Shown: in pieces, positions 45,473 through 54,862 of the stretch
How the letters are laid out: every line of letters starts with the position of its first letter
Numbering within the stretch: position 1 is the stretch's first letter
Assembly: GCA_900541475.1 (NCBI GenBank)
Contig: UQJV01000005.1
Coordinates: 1 to 64,000, forward strand
Source: an uncultured Collinsella sp.
Lineage (GTDB): Bacteria; Actinomycetota; Coriobacteriia; Coriobacteriales; Coriobacteriaceae
DNA: 64,000 nt
Direction of reading: 5' to 3'
Program-made: the position numbers and the translations under genes
Notes under the pieces: model-generated
Databases searched by the model: none
What the model saw: the letters and a program-made list of their open reading frames with translations, nothing else
What the model was told of the DNA's origin: nothing

Positions 45473-45559
45473 TAGTAGGGTGAACGGTAGGAAAAAGCCG
45501 GCGAAAGGTAGTTTTGAAGCAAAAACAGGGTCTCAGAGGCAGGCAGACGTGCCCAAGGC

Positions 45560-46555
45560 CTAGACATTCATAAGCTGATGGCCGAGCTTGAGCGTCTTGA
45601 GACCGCTCTCCCCCTCCTCGCCATCGAGCGCGTTGAGCAACATATTGGTCGCCTCGACGCCGCTGGTCAGGTAGCCGTAATGCACGGTGGGAATGCCGCC
45701 CGTCAGCGCGCGCAAAAATGCGTTGTCGCCGAAGCCGCTCACGCGACGCACGCCCTCGCCCATGCCACGCACCTCGTCAAGAGCGCGCAGGGCGCCCGCC
45801 GCCATAGTGTCGGTCGCGCAGGCGATAAACGAAACATCGGGAGTGACGGAAAGCAGTTCACGCGCCGCACCATAGCCCGAGTCGAGCGTAAACGAGCCCA
45901 GGCGAATCAAGGCGGCATCGAGCGGGTTACCCGCGGCGCGCAAGCCGGCCTCAAAACCGCGACGGCGGTCATAACCGGCCGCGCGGTCCTCTTCGGTAAC
46001 TCCGATGTAGGCGATCTTGCCATCCACCCGACCCGCAAGCGCACGGCCGAGCTCAAAGGCAGCCTCGTAATCGTCGTGATAGACGCACGCCGCGCCCTCG
46101 ACATGTTGGCCGATCAACACAATGGGTACACGGCACGACTCAATCGCGCGACGGTGCTCGTCGGTGATCATAGTTGCCACCAGAACAATGCCGTCAACCG
46201 GGTGGTTTTGGAATAAATCGAGGTATTCGAGCTCACGATCGGGGACGTTATCGGTATTGGCAAGCAACATCTGGTACCCGCGGCGGCCAAGCACCTGCCC
46301 GATGCCCGCCGTAATGCGGCTCACGGATTCCGAGTTGATCTTAGGCACGATGACGCCGATGAGCTTGGTGGAACCGGTTCGCAGCGCGCGAGCCTGGCTG
46401 GACCGCACGTATCCGGTCAGCTCAATCGCCTGCTTAATGCGCTCGGCCTTGTCCGCCGAGATATATCCACCGTTGAGGTAGCGCGAGACGGCGGCGCTCG
46501 AAACACCCGCCAGCGCGGCCACATCTTTCATCTTTACCACGGGCACCCCTGTCAT
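45560..46555 (-). CDS. LacI family transcriptional regulator (probable sucrose repressor)
   Basis: About 331 residues. N-terminal HTH KMKDVAALAGVSSAAVSRYLNG, hinge, then a periplasmic-binding-like sensor (IGVIVPKINSESVSRITAGI, DGIVLVATMITDEHRRAIE, GFGDNAFLRAL). Expected to bind sucrose or its phosphate/fructose and repress scrA-scrB. Start uncertain: ATG 46555 abuts a palindromic operator; ATG 46573 or TTG 46582 would place that operator inside the gene. Transcribed leftward toward scrA, as a separate unit. Confidence 0.88.
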   Translation of the reverse strand: MTGVPVVKMKDVAALAGVSSAAVSRYLNGGYISADKAERIKQAIELTGYVRSSQARALRTGSTKLIGVIVPKINSESVSRITAGIGQVLGRRGYQMLLANTDNVPDRELEYLDLFQNHPVDGIVLVATMITDEHRRAIESCRVPIVLIGQHVEGAACVYHDDYEAAFELGRALAGRVDGKIAYIGVTEEDRAAGYDRRRGFEAGLRAAGNPLDAALIRLGSFTLDSGYGAARELLSVTPDVSFIACATDTMAAGALRALDEVRGMGEGVRRVSGFGDNAFLRALTGGIPTVHYGYLTSGVEATNMLLNALDGEEGESGLKTLKLGHQLMNV

Positions 46556-46569
46556 TGAAATCGCTTTCA
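46556..46569. promoter_or_regulatory. LacI-type operator at the regulator start
   Basis: TGAAATCGCTTTCA (plus strand) is a LacI-family palindrome (TGAAA..TTTCA) adjoining the preferred start codon of the regulator gene. Suggests autoregulation and supports the downstream ATG choice. Confidence 0.65.
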
Positions 46570-46773
46570 CCATGATACCCAACCCATCCCAGCAAATTGA
46601 GTAAATGAGACGGACCGCATGGATCGTATCAACCGCCCAGGTCGAGCAAACGTCAGCGAGCGAGCAGCTGCCGTGGCGAGGTGCCGCGAAAGAGGAGCGA
46701 CGCGTACTTCACGTACGCGAGCGACGGTTTGAGCGGCAGATCGCCCGGCAGATGCCCGCGCAGCGTCGAGCGG

Positions 46774-46797
46774 TCCGGCGTTCGTTAGAACGCCGGA
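46774..46797 (-). terminator. Hairpin at the end of the pel/cotH operon
   Basis: TCCGGCGTT pairs with AACGCCGGA (9 bp, 6-nt loop), 7 nt past the DUF4956 stop. No strong T-run follows, so termination is only probable. The rest of the spacer up to the LacI-type gene shows no gene. Confidence 0.5.
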
Positions 46798-46803
46798 ACA
46801 TAG

Positions 46804-47469
46804 TTAGCCGTGGTACTCGCCGTTGTACTGGATGAGCGTCAGGTCCTCCACGCCATCGAGTGCGCGGATGGCGTCGGCATAGGGCATATCCACACCGTCC
46901 GAGAACACCTCGACGGCCATCTCGACCTTGTCGCCGCGCATCGTCTTGGACTTGACGGTGAACTTGGTGCGCCCAAATGCACGCACGATATCGTCGCCAG
47001 TGGTCTGGCCCGTGTAGTGGATGACCATCATGTACACGCGCGCCTTGTCCTGGTGGCTCGCAAAACCGGCGATCATCACCACGATCACCACTGCCGTGAG
47101 CCCCACGAGCGCGTACATGCCGGCACCTGCCGTAATGCCCGTGGTAATGGCCCAAAACAGATACAGCAGGTCGAGCGGGTCCTTGACCGCCGTACGATAG
47201 CGGACGATAGACAGAGCACCGACCATACCGAGCGAGATAACCACGTTGGTCGAGATCGCGAGCGTGACCATGCAGGTGAGCACGCACATGCCCACGAGCG
47301 TCACGGCAAAGCTACGCGAATACACCACGCCGGTAAAAAAGCGCTTGTACACGTAATAGATCAGGATGCCCATGGCGAGCGCCACGAGCAGCGACAGGCC
47401 AATCTTGGCAGGGTCGACCTGGCCAAACGCCTCCAAGACGGAGTTCTTAAAAAAGTCCCTGGTGCTCAT
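46804..47469 (-). CDS. DUF4956 membrane protein
   Basis: 221 residues. Three to four N-terminal membrane helices (about 25-43, 50-70, 100-125) then a cytosolic alpha/beta C-domain. The loop GALSIVRYRTAVKDPLDLLYL between helices is the DUF4956 signature. Role unknown; the family is repeatedly encoded beside VTC-domain and CotH proteins, as here (3 bp after vtc). GAGGGG precedes the ATG. Last gene of the operon. Confidence 0.88.
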   Translation of the reverse strand: MSTRDFFKNSVLEAFGQVDPAKIGLSLLVALAMGILIYYVYKRFFTGVVYSRSFAVTLVGMCVLTCMVTLAISTNVVISLGMVGALSIVRYRTAVKDPLDLLYLFWAITTGITAGAGMYALVGLTAVVIVVMIAGFASHQDKARVYMMVIHYTGQTTGDDIVRAFGRTKFTVKSKTMRGDKVEMAVEVFSDGVDMPYADAIRALDGVEDLTLIQYNGEYHG

Positions 47470-47472
47470 GGT

Positions 47473-48264
47473 CTAAATATCCCCTCGGTTCTCAAAATCC
47501 GATTCCCAGTAATTAAATCCGCGCAGGTAGGCGGTCTTTTCGTAACACAGGCAGTACTTGGAGACAGCCGTGAGCTCGGCCGCGCCCGGCGGCACCATAT
47601 CGCGCACCAGCTGCGGGCAAAACTCCGTAAACTTGACCTCCATCACCAGCTTGCCGGGCTCCAGGACCGGCAGCGCGGGCAGCGTCGGGTCAAAGATGTC
47701 GTAGCTTCCCACCGCGGCACGCACGTTCATGTCAAACGTGATGCGCACGGTACCCTCATCCATCACCCACGGCTCGCGCTCGTAGTCCACGATGGTCCGT
47801 GGGCGCATCACGTTGCAGATGCACTCGATGTAGAACTCGCGACAGAGCGGATAGGGGCTCCTCAGCAAAAAATCGTAGTCTCCGGCCAGGATCTGCTCAA
47901 ACTCGCCGCGCGTGAGCGGTGCGTCCTCCTTGTAGATCCAGCTACCGTACTTCTTTTTGCGCTCGAGCTTAATCACCTTGTCGCCGCCGTTATAGATGCG
48001 CACGCGATACTTTTTGCGCATGAGAATACCGGCGTCTTTTTCCTCGTAGGCCGAGTTGCAGTAGTCGTCAAAGTACAGGCTGCGAATGGTGTAACCGCCC
48101 GAGCGTGCATGCTTGTCCAGCTTAAACACCGGCGCCATGCGACAGACAAGCGCAGTGTGCTCACCCTCGTTAATGAGATATTTGAGCTCGTGGCGGTAAC
48201 GCTCCTGCGTGGTACGCGCAGGAGGGCCCGCCAGGCGCTCAAGCAGCGCGCTAGCCCTCCTCAT
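47473..48264 (-). CDS. VTC-domain polyphosphate polymerase-like protein
   Basis: 263 residues. Tunnel-fold motifs of the VTC4 catalytic domain: YRHELKYLI (24-30), RSLYFDD (61-67), RKKYRVRIY (83-91), KLERKKK (99-105) and a C-terminal MEVKFTEF. These basic and acidic residues match those that bind ATP, metal and the growing polyphosphate in eukaryotic VTC4, so activity is plausible. No membrane helix; DUF4956 may be the partner. GGAGG before ATG; overlaps cotH by 14 bp. Confidence 0.88.
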   Translation of the reverse strand: MRRASALLERLAGPPARTTQERYRHELKYLINEGEHTALVCRMAPVFKLDKHARSGGYTIRSLYFDDYCNSAYEEKDAGILMRKKYRVRIYNGGDKVIKLERKKKYGSWIYKEDAPLTRGEFEQILAGDYDFLLRSPYPLCREFYIECICNVMRPRTIVDYEREPWVMDEGTVRITFDMNVRAAVGSYDIFDPTLPALPVLEPGKLVMEVKFTEFCPQLVRDMVPPGAAELTAVSKYCLCYEKTAYLRGFNYWESDFENRGDI

Positions 48265-50020
48265 ACGTGTCCTCCACGACCTTACCGCCGTCTTGCACGT
48301 AAAAACACTTCATGCCGTACTGTTTGCCGTCGTCGGTCACATAGTAGTCAAACGCATCTTGCGTATAGTCGTCGGAGTTGGTAGCACGCACGCGCACAAA
48401 GTACTGGCCGGAATCGGGCGCATCGCAGGTCACCTCGGGAAGCAGCACATCCTCGGCCTTAAAAAGCACGTCGCTTATGGCATAGTCGCGCGCAAGCTCG
48501 ACGGTATAGCGAATATCGCGCGCCTCAAAGTCGTACGCGGCATCCCAGTTCAAGCGCAGCTTACCGTTATCGATCTGCGGCACACCAATGTAGAACGGCA
48601 TGGGCTTTTTATAGCTCTCGCGAAAGCTCTTGTAGTTCTCCTCGATCTCAGAAGGAATCGCCGTAGCGATTTGCTCGTATTGATCCTTGGTGACAGGCAG
48701 ATTGTCGATATCGGGCGAAGCAAAGACCAGGGATTCGGTCACCTCGCGATAATGTTTGATCATCTTGGTCAGGCGTGCCTCGGTCAAATACGAGCGCAAG
48801 TCCTTGACGGCACGGTCGAGTTCGCTGCGGAACGACTTGCTGCGCAACGCGCGGTTGAACAACACGTTGCCCCAGTAGTTGCTCACGCCGCGCTCCCAGC
48901 TCGCATAGTCCGAGAACCCCTTCAGGCTCAGCTCAAGCTTACGCAACATGCCGTCGTTATCCCAATCCAAAAAGTACCAGGTATTTGAGTTGAGCGGGCT
49001 GTACAGATAGCAGTTACGGTTCTGCGTATCGCAGTTGCCCGTCAGGATCTGAAACGCCAACCAATAGACCAGATTCTCGGTATCAAAGTAGGTGTCGAGC
49101 ACGTCATCGATCTTTTGCGATTCGTCGTTGAGCGCATCGAGCATCTCGATGAGCTTGGTGTGGTCCGAGTCGCCCTTAATCTCGAGCATGCCCTCAAAGG
49201 TGGCCTGGTTGTAGTCGGGATCGTCGGCAAGCTTAATAGTTTCCTCGTAGCGATAGAAATCGAAGCTGTTCACCTTGTACAAATGCCCGTTCTTATCCAA
49301 GCCGTGCGCCTTAAGCGCCGTTTTATTGAGCTGTTCCACCTGCGTAAACAAGCCGTAGTCCTCAAAGGTATCGTTGGACTTTTCGGTCTGGTCGCACACC
49401 CACAAATGCACAAACTGCGTGCGCAGGCCCATCATCTGGGGAATCCCGCGGATAAGGTCGTAGGCCATCTTGTTGCGAAAACGCATGCCCTCGCCCATGT
49501 GCTTGTTAAGCGCAATCGCGCGCTGTTGGCGCCAGGTACCCTTGCCCTTTTTGAGCTCTACCTTGTAATTCTTCTGCGTATAACCGCTCGACGTCTGGCC
49601 GCGCACCTGCACGGTAGCATTGGGCGCTTCCTCGCCATAGCCAACCTCGCCGGCCACCGGGCCGTCTTCGTCGCCCGCCTGCAGCAGGCCCATAACCTGA
49701 TAGCGCGCCACGCCCATGTCGGCGTAGTCGTAGACCGAGTATGTATTGATCTCGGCCCAGCTATGATCGGTGTTCTCGGAGCTGTTGCCGCGCGAGACCG
49801 TCAGGTACATGGTCACAATGCCCGAGTCATCATAGACCTCGTAGAGCTCGTCCTTGTCGCGGAGGTGCTTGGTACCGTCCGAGGACTCGGCCTTTTTAAT
49901 CTTGTCCTGCTTTTTGACCTTTTTGGTCGAGGAGTCTTCCTGCACCGAGCAGCCCGAAAGCAACAGCGCACCGGCAGCCGCCTCAATCAGGCGACGGCGA
50001 GACATCATCCTATCGGTCAT
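48251..50020 (-). CDS. CotH kinase-fold lipoprotein
   Basis: 589 residues. N-terminus MMSRRRLIEAAAGALLLSGCS combines a twin-arginine-like motif with a lipobox (Cys ~22), so an exported lipid-anchored protein. The CotH domain (~90-450) shows GEGMRFRNKMAYDLIRG, LFTQVEQLN and the metal-site-like YFLDWDNDG; characterised CotH proteins are atypical secreted kinases. A C-terminal fibronectin-like module (~470-570) follows. ATG 50020 has GGGGAGG upstream and overlaps pelG by 11 bp. Substrate unknown. Confidence 0.88.
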   Translation of the reverse strand: MTDRMMSRRRLIEAAAGALLLSGCSVQEDSSTKKVKKQDKIKKAESSDGTKHLRDKDELYEVYDDSGIVTMYLTVSRGNSSENTDHSWAEINTYSVYDYADMGVARYQVMGLLQAGDEDGPVAGEVGYGEEAPNATVQVRGQTSSGYTQKNYKVELKKGKGTWRQQRAIALNKHMGEGMRFRNKMAYDLIRGIPQMMGLRTQFVHLWVCDQTEKSNDTFEDYGLFTQVEQLNKTALKAHGLDKNGHLYKVNSFDFYRYEETIKLADDPDYNQATFEGMLEIKGDSDHTKLIEMLDALNDESQKIDDVLDTYFDTENLVYWLAFQILTGNCDTQNRNCYLYSPLNSNTWYFLDWDNDGMLRKLELSLKGFSDYASWERGVSNYWGNVLFNRALRSKSFRSELDRAVKDLRSYLTEARLTKMIKHYREVTESLVFASPDIDNLPVTKDQYEQIATAIPSEIEENYKSFRESYKKPMPFYIGVPQIDNGKLRLNWDAAYDFEARDIRYTVELARDYAISDVLFKAEDVLLPEVTCDAPDSGQYFVRVRATNSDDYTQDAFDYYVTDDGKQYGMKCFYVQDGGKVVEDTYEEG

Positions 50021-51554
50021 CAGAACCTCCCCAATGGTTGCGATACACACGGACCACCGTACGCTCAAACCAACCATGCGGCTCACCCTTATGGCGGCCT
50101 TCCTCATAGCGCTGCTCGGCACGGTCGAGCAAGCGGCCCAGTTGTGTAAAGCGACCCGTCTTGTCGGTCGCCACCATGGGCTGTTGGCTCAGGATACGAT
50201 ACGGCAAGTTGGCGGTATAGGTATCGAGCCGGAGCAGCGCCACGATAAAAAACACCGCCGCACCCAACAAAAAGCCAAAGCCGTAAAACTGCTGCGGTAA
50301 AAGCAACGACACGGCGGTCGCCAGCCCTGCCACACCGGCAAACAGGCCCGAAGCCAGCACGGCTCCCTTGTAGTCGGTAAAGTACAGCAAGATGAGCATC
50401 ACCGTATTGCCCACGGCATACAGACCATAGCCCACGCATAGCGTGCGAAAATACCCGTGCATAAGGCTGTTAAAGCCCAGCGGCAGGGCCGAGAGCACCG
50501 TGGTCTCGAGCGAGATGACTGCCGCGGTCACAAACAGCTGCTTGAGCGCGCAAAACCACAGCTCCCGGTTGAGCGTGGCGAGCATTTCCTCCTCGGCAAC
50601 CACAATATCGCCCACTACGCCGCCGTCGTTAAACAGGCTGTAGTAGTCGCGGTAGCGCGGATAGAAGTTGACCTCGACCGAGACAACAAAGTTGACGGTC
50701 GTGACCAGTATCGTCAAAAACGCGATGAGCGCAGGCACATCGTGGTAGGGCGCACCATAAAACAAGCCCTTGACCTGCACGCCAATGGGACCGCCCCAAA
50801 TAATCACCAGGTGTGCAAAGAGCCCCAGGTTGGTAAACAGGCCCGTAAGCGCCAGCGGCATAAACTGATCGAGCCACTGCAAAAAGAGCCAGGGGCTGCG
50901 GTCGCTCTGAGGAAAATACCGGTACAGCAGCACCACGTCCCACGCGAGCATGACGCCGTAGCCCAGGGCGATTGACGCCAGCAGGCCCTCGACCGGCGGC
51001 AGCCCCAGCGCCAGCGCGGCAAGACCGAACAGGCACGCCACGCCAATGGCGGCCGCAAAGCTGCACAGGATACCACGGTAATCCTTGATGGCCGTGAGAT
51101 AGCTCATACCGTTCCAGTTGACGATCATAATGTTGAACAGCCACAGGCACAGCAGCCCCTGCAGCAGCGTGGCGCCCGAGAACAGCAAAAATACGCCGTA
51201 GAGCACCGTGCCAGCAACCAGCATGATGGCGGTGGAGCCCCAAAACGAGGGCAAGACCTCCTCTTCGCGCTCGGCAAAGAGCATGTCGGCCAAAAAGCGG
51301 GTGACAGGCATGGAGAAAAAGCTCGTGAGCGTAAGCGACGCCAGCAGCGTATAGGTCACCATGCACACCAGCAAATCCTGGTTGGCACGGCCCACACCCC
51401 ACAGACCGCACAGCACCAAAATACCCACCTGGAGCAGCACGCCCAGCAGCATGGGGCCCGTGCACACAATGCCGGCGTAGCCATAGGCGCGCATCGTGGC
51501 AAACAGACCCTTGCGCCTAAACAGGCGCTTGAGCTCAAAACCGATTCCGGCCAC
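50010..51554 (-). CDS. pelG: PelG, Pel polysaccharide inner-membrane transporter
   Basis: 514 residues, about 12 membrane helices. Starts MAGIGFELKRLFRRKGLFA, the conserved PelG opening (GIGFELR/KK), and follows pelF by 3 bp. PelG is a polysaccharide-transporter-superfamily protein that exports Pel with PelD-PelE-PelF. GTG start with GGGGGAG in the pelF tail. Confidence 0.93.
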   Translation of the reverse strand: MAGIGFELKRLFRRKGLFATMRAYGYAGIVCTGPMLLGVLLQVGILVLCGLWGVGRANQDLLVCMVTYTLLASLTLTSFFSMPVTRFLADMLFAEREEEVLPSFWGSTAIMLVAGTVLYGVFLLFSGATLLQGLLCLWLFNIMIVNWNGMSYLTAIKDYRGILCSFAAAIGVACLFGLAALALGLPPVEGLLASIALGYGVMLAWDVVLLYRYFPQSDRSPWLFLQWLDQFMPLALTGLFTNLGLFAHLVIIWGGPIGVQVKGLFYGAPYHDVPALIAFLTILVTTVNFVVSVEVNFYPRYRDYYSLFNDGGVVGDIVVAEEEMLATLNRELWFCALKQLFVTAAVISLETTVLSALPLGFNSLMHGYFRTLCVGYGLYAVGNTVMLILLYFTDYKGAVLASGLFAGVAGLATAVSLLLPQQFYGFGFLLGAAVFFIVALLRLDTYTANLPYRILSQQPMVATDKTGRFTQLGRLLDRAEQRYEEGRHKGEPHGWFERTVVRVYRNHWGGSDDR

Positions 51555-51557
51555 TGG

Positions 51558-52985
51558 CTACTCCCCCTCTCTGGGCAGGTCAAACGCACGCGCCGTCTCG
51601 TCGTACAGCGCGCGATAGTTGACGAGCATCTGCTCGTGCAAAAAGAACGTGGCAACACGACGCTGGCCGCGCTCCCCCATCTCAATGCGACGGGCGCGGC
51701 TTGTGCACATGCGCTCCATGGCATCGGCCAGGCCCTTACGATACATAGGCGGCGTCACAAAACCCGCCACGCCAAAGTCGTCGCCCGGGGCGCCCTCGAG
51801 CAGCTCGCGGCAACAGCCGACCTCGGTCGTCACGCAGGGACGACGCGCCGCAAGCGACTCCAGCACGCTGAGCGGCTGGCCCTCGGAGATACTCGTCAAA
51901 ATGGTAAAGTCGAGCTTTTCCATGTACTCGACCACGTTGACGCGGCCGGTAAAGATCAGATCGCGCACGCCCAGGGTATCGACGAGTGCATGGCACTCGG
52001 CGCCATACTCCTCGTCGTCCACGCCGCCCATGATGTGCAGGCGCACTTTGGGCAGACGCTCGTGCAGCTCAAAGAAGGCATAGATCATGGTCTTGACGTC
52101 CTTGATGGGCGCCAGGCGCACCACCGCGCCAATGTCCACCCAGCCGTCATCGGGCTTTAAGGGAATGTCCTTAAAGCGATCGAACTGGATGCCGTTGGGG
52201 ATGACCAGGCATTTGTCCGCATCGCAGCCCATATCGATCTGCGTCGTGCGAGCGTTGTGAAACAGGCTCGTCACGCGAAAGGCGCGACGATAGATCTCCT
52301 CCGAAAGCAGGTAGAAAAAGCGAATCCAGCGGTCCTTAAACGACGGCACCACCCAATCGGCGCGAATGATCTCTTCCTCGCGTTCGCGGGTATAGATGCC
52401 ATGCTCGGTGAGCAACACCGGCGCATGGTGAACGCTTGAGCCCAGGCAGGCGAGCAGGCCGCCGTAGCCGGTCGAGATGGCGTGGTACACATCGGCTACC
52501 GGCACCTCGCTGCCCAGCAGGTAGAGCACGGGCAGCAGCATGGAGCGCATGGTATGGAATGCGTCGGCAAAGGGCGTGTAGGGGTACTCGGCCAGGCACA
52601 CGTCGCGAAAGATATCCATAAAAGTGCGGCTCTGCAAAAACGAGAGCGGATGCACGCGACGGCGCTGGAAGATATCAAACAGCACGTCCCAATCCGGATT
52701 GGAGAGCGACACCAGGCGGCGCAACGCCTCGCGCTCGCGGTCGTTATAGTCTGCCTCTTCCTGCTCACCAGAAAGGCGCAGGGCGTCGTCCAGGAACACC
52801 TCGTGCACCTCGACCACATTACCGGGCAGCTCGTAGACAAACTTGCCGCGGTCGGCAGCATGCGCGCCAATCACCCACAGCACAAACTCGTGCTCGGGCA
52901 TGGCCTGGATATAGCCGTGCATCCAGGTGGACACGCCGCCGTGCACATAGGGGTAGCAACCCTCGAGCACCAAGCAGATTCTCAT
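51558..52985 (-). CDS. pelF: PelF, Pel polymer glycosyltransferase (GT4)
   Basis: 475 residues. Starts MRICLVLEGCYPYVHGGVSTWMH, the PelF hallmark, and has the GT4 E-x7-E motif in EGQPLSVLE (near residue 385). Uses UDP-GalNAc/GlcNAc-type donors in the cytosol to build Pel. ATG overlaps the preceding stop (ATGA). AAGGAGGG just upstream. Confidence 0.95.
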   Translation of the reverse strand: MRICLVLEGCYPYVHGGVSTWMHGYIQAMPEHEFVLWVIGAHAADRGKFVYELPGNVVEVHEVFLDDALRLSGEQEEADYNDREREALRRLVSLSNPDWDVLFDIFQRRRVHPLSFLQSRTFMDIFRDVCLAEYPYTPFADAFHTMRSMLLPVLYLLGSEVPVADVYHAISTGYGGLLACLGSSVHHAPVLLTEHGIYTREREEEIIRADWVVPSFKDRWIRFFYLLSEEIYRRAFRVTSLFHNARTTQIDMGCDADKCLVIPNGIQFDRFKDIPLKPDDGWVDIGAVVRLAPIKDVKTMIYAFFELHERLPKVRLHIMGGVDDEEYGAECHALVDTLGVRDLIFTGRVNVVEYMEKLDFTILTSISEGQPLSVLESLAARRPCVTTEVGCCRELLEGAPGDDFGVAGFVTPPMYRKGLADAMERMCTSRARRIEMGERGQRRVATFFLHEQMLVNYRALYDETARAFDLPREGE

Positions 52986-54862
52986 TTGTCGCCACCCTCC
53001 TTGCGCGCAATGGTCACCGTCTTGTCCGTGGCTTTGACCAGGTACAGGTCGCCCGTCAGATGCGTAATCACGCCACCCGTGACCGCACCCGGCTCGCCGT
53101 TGTTGGCGCGGAACATGAGCCACGCTTCGTCGTGGAAATTGCCCAGACTGAGCGTCCAGGCATCCGCGTCTGCATCCACGCCCACCGTTACGGACGAAAA
53201 GCGCTGGATGGCACCCGAGCATTCCGAGCCGGTCTGGCGACGCAGGTCGGGCGCAGACTTGGAAAGCCAGTCCAGGTAGTCGGTCAAGCCGCCCTTGTAG
53301 ACCTCCCAGCCCTCCGTAGCGCCGCGATCGGGATCGAGCAGATCGTCCGGGTGCATAAAATGCGTGCTCACGTAGTGCATGTTGAGCTCGGACACTGCGG
53401 CCAGGCGCATGTAAGAATCGCCGACCATGCCGCCCGAGACAATACGCGGCTGCTCCACGATGCCATCGCTCGCCACGCCAAACTCCTGCACGTACGGCAG
53501 GTCGGTGCCATCCTCAAAATACGTACTGGCAACGGTCTTAATGCGCGGAACATCGGTGCCGATAATCTTGCGCGCGCGGGCCGAAAGGATATTCGACGGC
53601 GGCACGTAAACCGAGCCGTGCGCGTTAGGCAGTACCTCGTCTTGGAAGGCGATGAGCTCGTCGAGCGCCGCGACGAGCGTTTCCTTGTTCTTCCACGTCT
53701 TGTAGTCGTACAGCGTGCCGTAGTCGGTATCCCAGAGCGCGAGTGGCTGATGGTTATAGCCATGAAAGCCCAGCTCGCCGCCCATCTGCAGCAGCATGCC
53801 GCCAAAGTAGCGAAATTGGGTGGTATCGGCCTGGCGCGCGGGCTCGGTCTGGTTGACCGCGTCCTCGTAGTTCTCGATCATCACGCCGGTATAGCGAATG
53901 TCGTATTGCTGCGCGAGCTTTTGCAGATCGGGCCACCAGACCTTGGCATAAAAGTCGGCGATGGATAGCCCATAGTCGCGCTTAATGTAGGTGCCATCAC
54001 CCGAGGGCACGGGGCTGGGAAAGTCGTCCAGATAGAACACGGCGCTGTTGATGACCGGGTAGGCCGTGGCATCGCCCAGCAGGCTGATCGCCGCGGCATA
54101 GAAGCCGCGCATAACCTTGTTATAGATGCCAATGTTGCATACCACGGTGCGACCGCTGCCACATTCGTTGGACCAGATAAGCGGCGTGCCCGCATCACCC
54201 GTCTTGGCCCAAACGTGCGCCGACTCGCGCAACGAGACCGAAAGCGACGAATCGAAGGGATCCGAGAGCTCGTAGCGCTGACCGCCGCCGATCATAAAGT
54301 CCTCGCCAGGCATAATGCTCTCGGCCGTCACATAGTCATAGCCGGCCGATTCAATACCCAACTTGGGAGCAATCACCTGCAAATAGCTTGAGTTATCCGG
54401 CGGCATGGCAAGCATCAGCGAACCGCCAGCGCTCACCCAACTCATGATGTCGCTCAGGTGTGTGCCCAGCCCGTCGAGCGAGGGCATGAGCAAAATCACG
54501 CGATCGAAGGACGTCAGCGAGGGAATGGCATCCGCGCCGTCCAGGGCAAGGTCTACGTCACGATGCGCGATCTTCATATCGAGCAGGATCTGGTCGAACT
54601 GCTCCTTTACGTTCTCGACGCCGTCTTGGTCGGTATCGGTAATGACCAGGCACGTCGGCTTTTGGCCAAACAGTGCCGAAGACGCCGGCACCGAATCGTT
54701 GGCGGCGAGCATCCCCAGCTTATACTGTCCGGTGCTGTACTGCACGCCGGCGCGCTCGATCAGCAGCACGGCTGCCATGGCGATAAAGACCGCCCACACC
54801 ACGAGCAAGCCCATCCAGCGGAAATGGCCCGCACGGTCGCGGACACGTTGTACCACGCTCAT
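52982..54862 (-). CDS. DUF2194/PelA-like membrane-anchored polysaccharide deacetylase
   Basis: 626 residues. One N-terminal membrane helix (~17-35), then a DUF2194 region and a CE4-like deacetylase: FYLDDFPSP (metal Asp279/Asp280) and GFHGYNHQP (His367-x3-His371). The N-terminal glycoside-hydrolase part of proteobacterial PelA is not evident. It would partly deacetylate Pel outside the cell, making it cationic. ATG overlaps pelE stop by 4 bp. Corresponds to the deacetylase gene of Gram-positive pel clusters. Confidence 0.85.
   Translation of the reverse strand: MSVVQRVRDRAGHFRWMGLLVVWAVFIAMAAVLLIERAGVQYSTGQYKLGMLAANDSVPASSALFGQKPTCLVITDTDQDGVENVKEQFDQILLDMKIAHRDVDLALDGADAIPSLTSFDRVILLMPSLDGLGTHLSDIMSWVSAGGSLMLAMPPDNSSYLQVIAPKLGIESAGYDYVTAESIMPGEDFMIGGGQRYELSDPFDSSLSVSLRESAHVWAKTGDAGTPLIWSNECGSGRTVVCNIGIYNKVMRGFYAAAISLLGDATAYPVINSAVFYLDDFPSPVPSGDGTYIKRDYGLSIADFYAKVWWPDLQKLAQQYDIRYTGVMIENYEDAVNQTEPARQADTTQFRYFGGMLLQMGGELGFHGYNHQPLALWDTDYGTLYDYKTWKNKETLVAALDELIAFQDEVLPNAHGSVYVPPSNILSARARKIIGTDVPRIKTVASTYFEDGTDLPYVQEFGVASDGIVEQPRIVSGGMVGDSYMRLAAVSELNMHYVSTHFMHPDDLLDPDRGATEGWEVYKGGLTDYLDWLSKSAPDLRRQTGSECSGAIQRFSSVTVGVDADADAWTLSLGNFHDEAWLMFRANNGEPGAVTGGVITHLTGDLYLVKATDKTVTIARKEGGDK

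Noticed and set aside
46605..46835. 76-residue rightward frame in the LacI-DUF4956 spacer
   Set aside because: Arg-rich translation of GC-rich non-coding sequence with no ribosome site.
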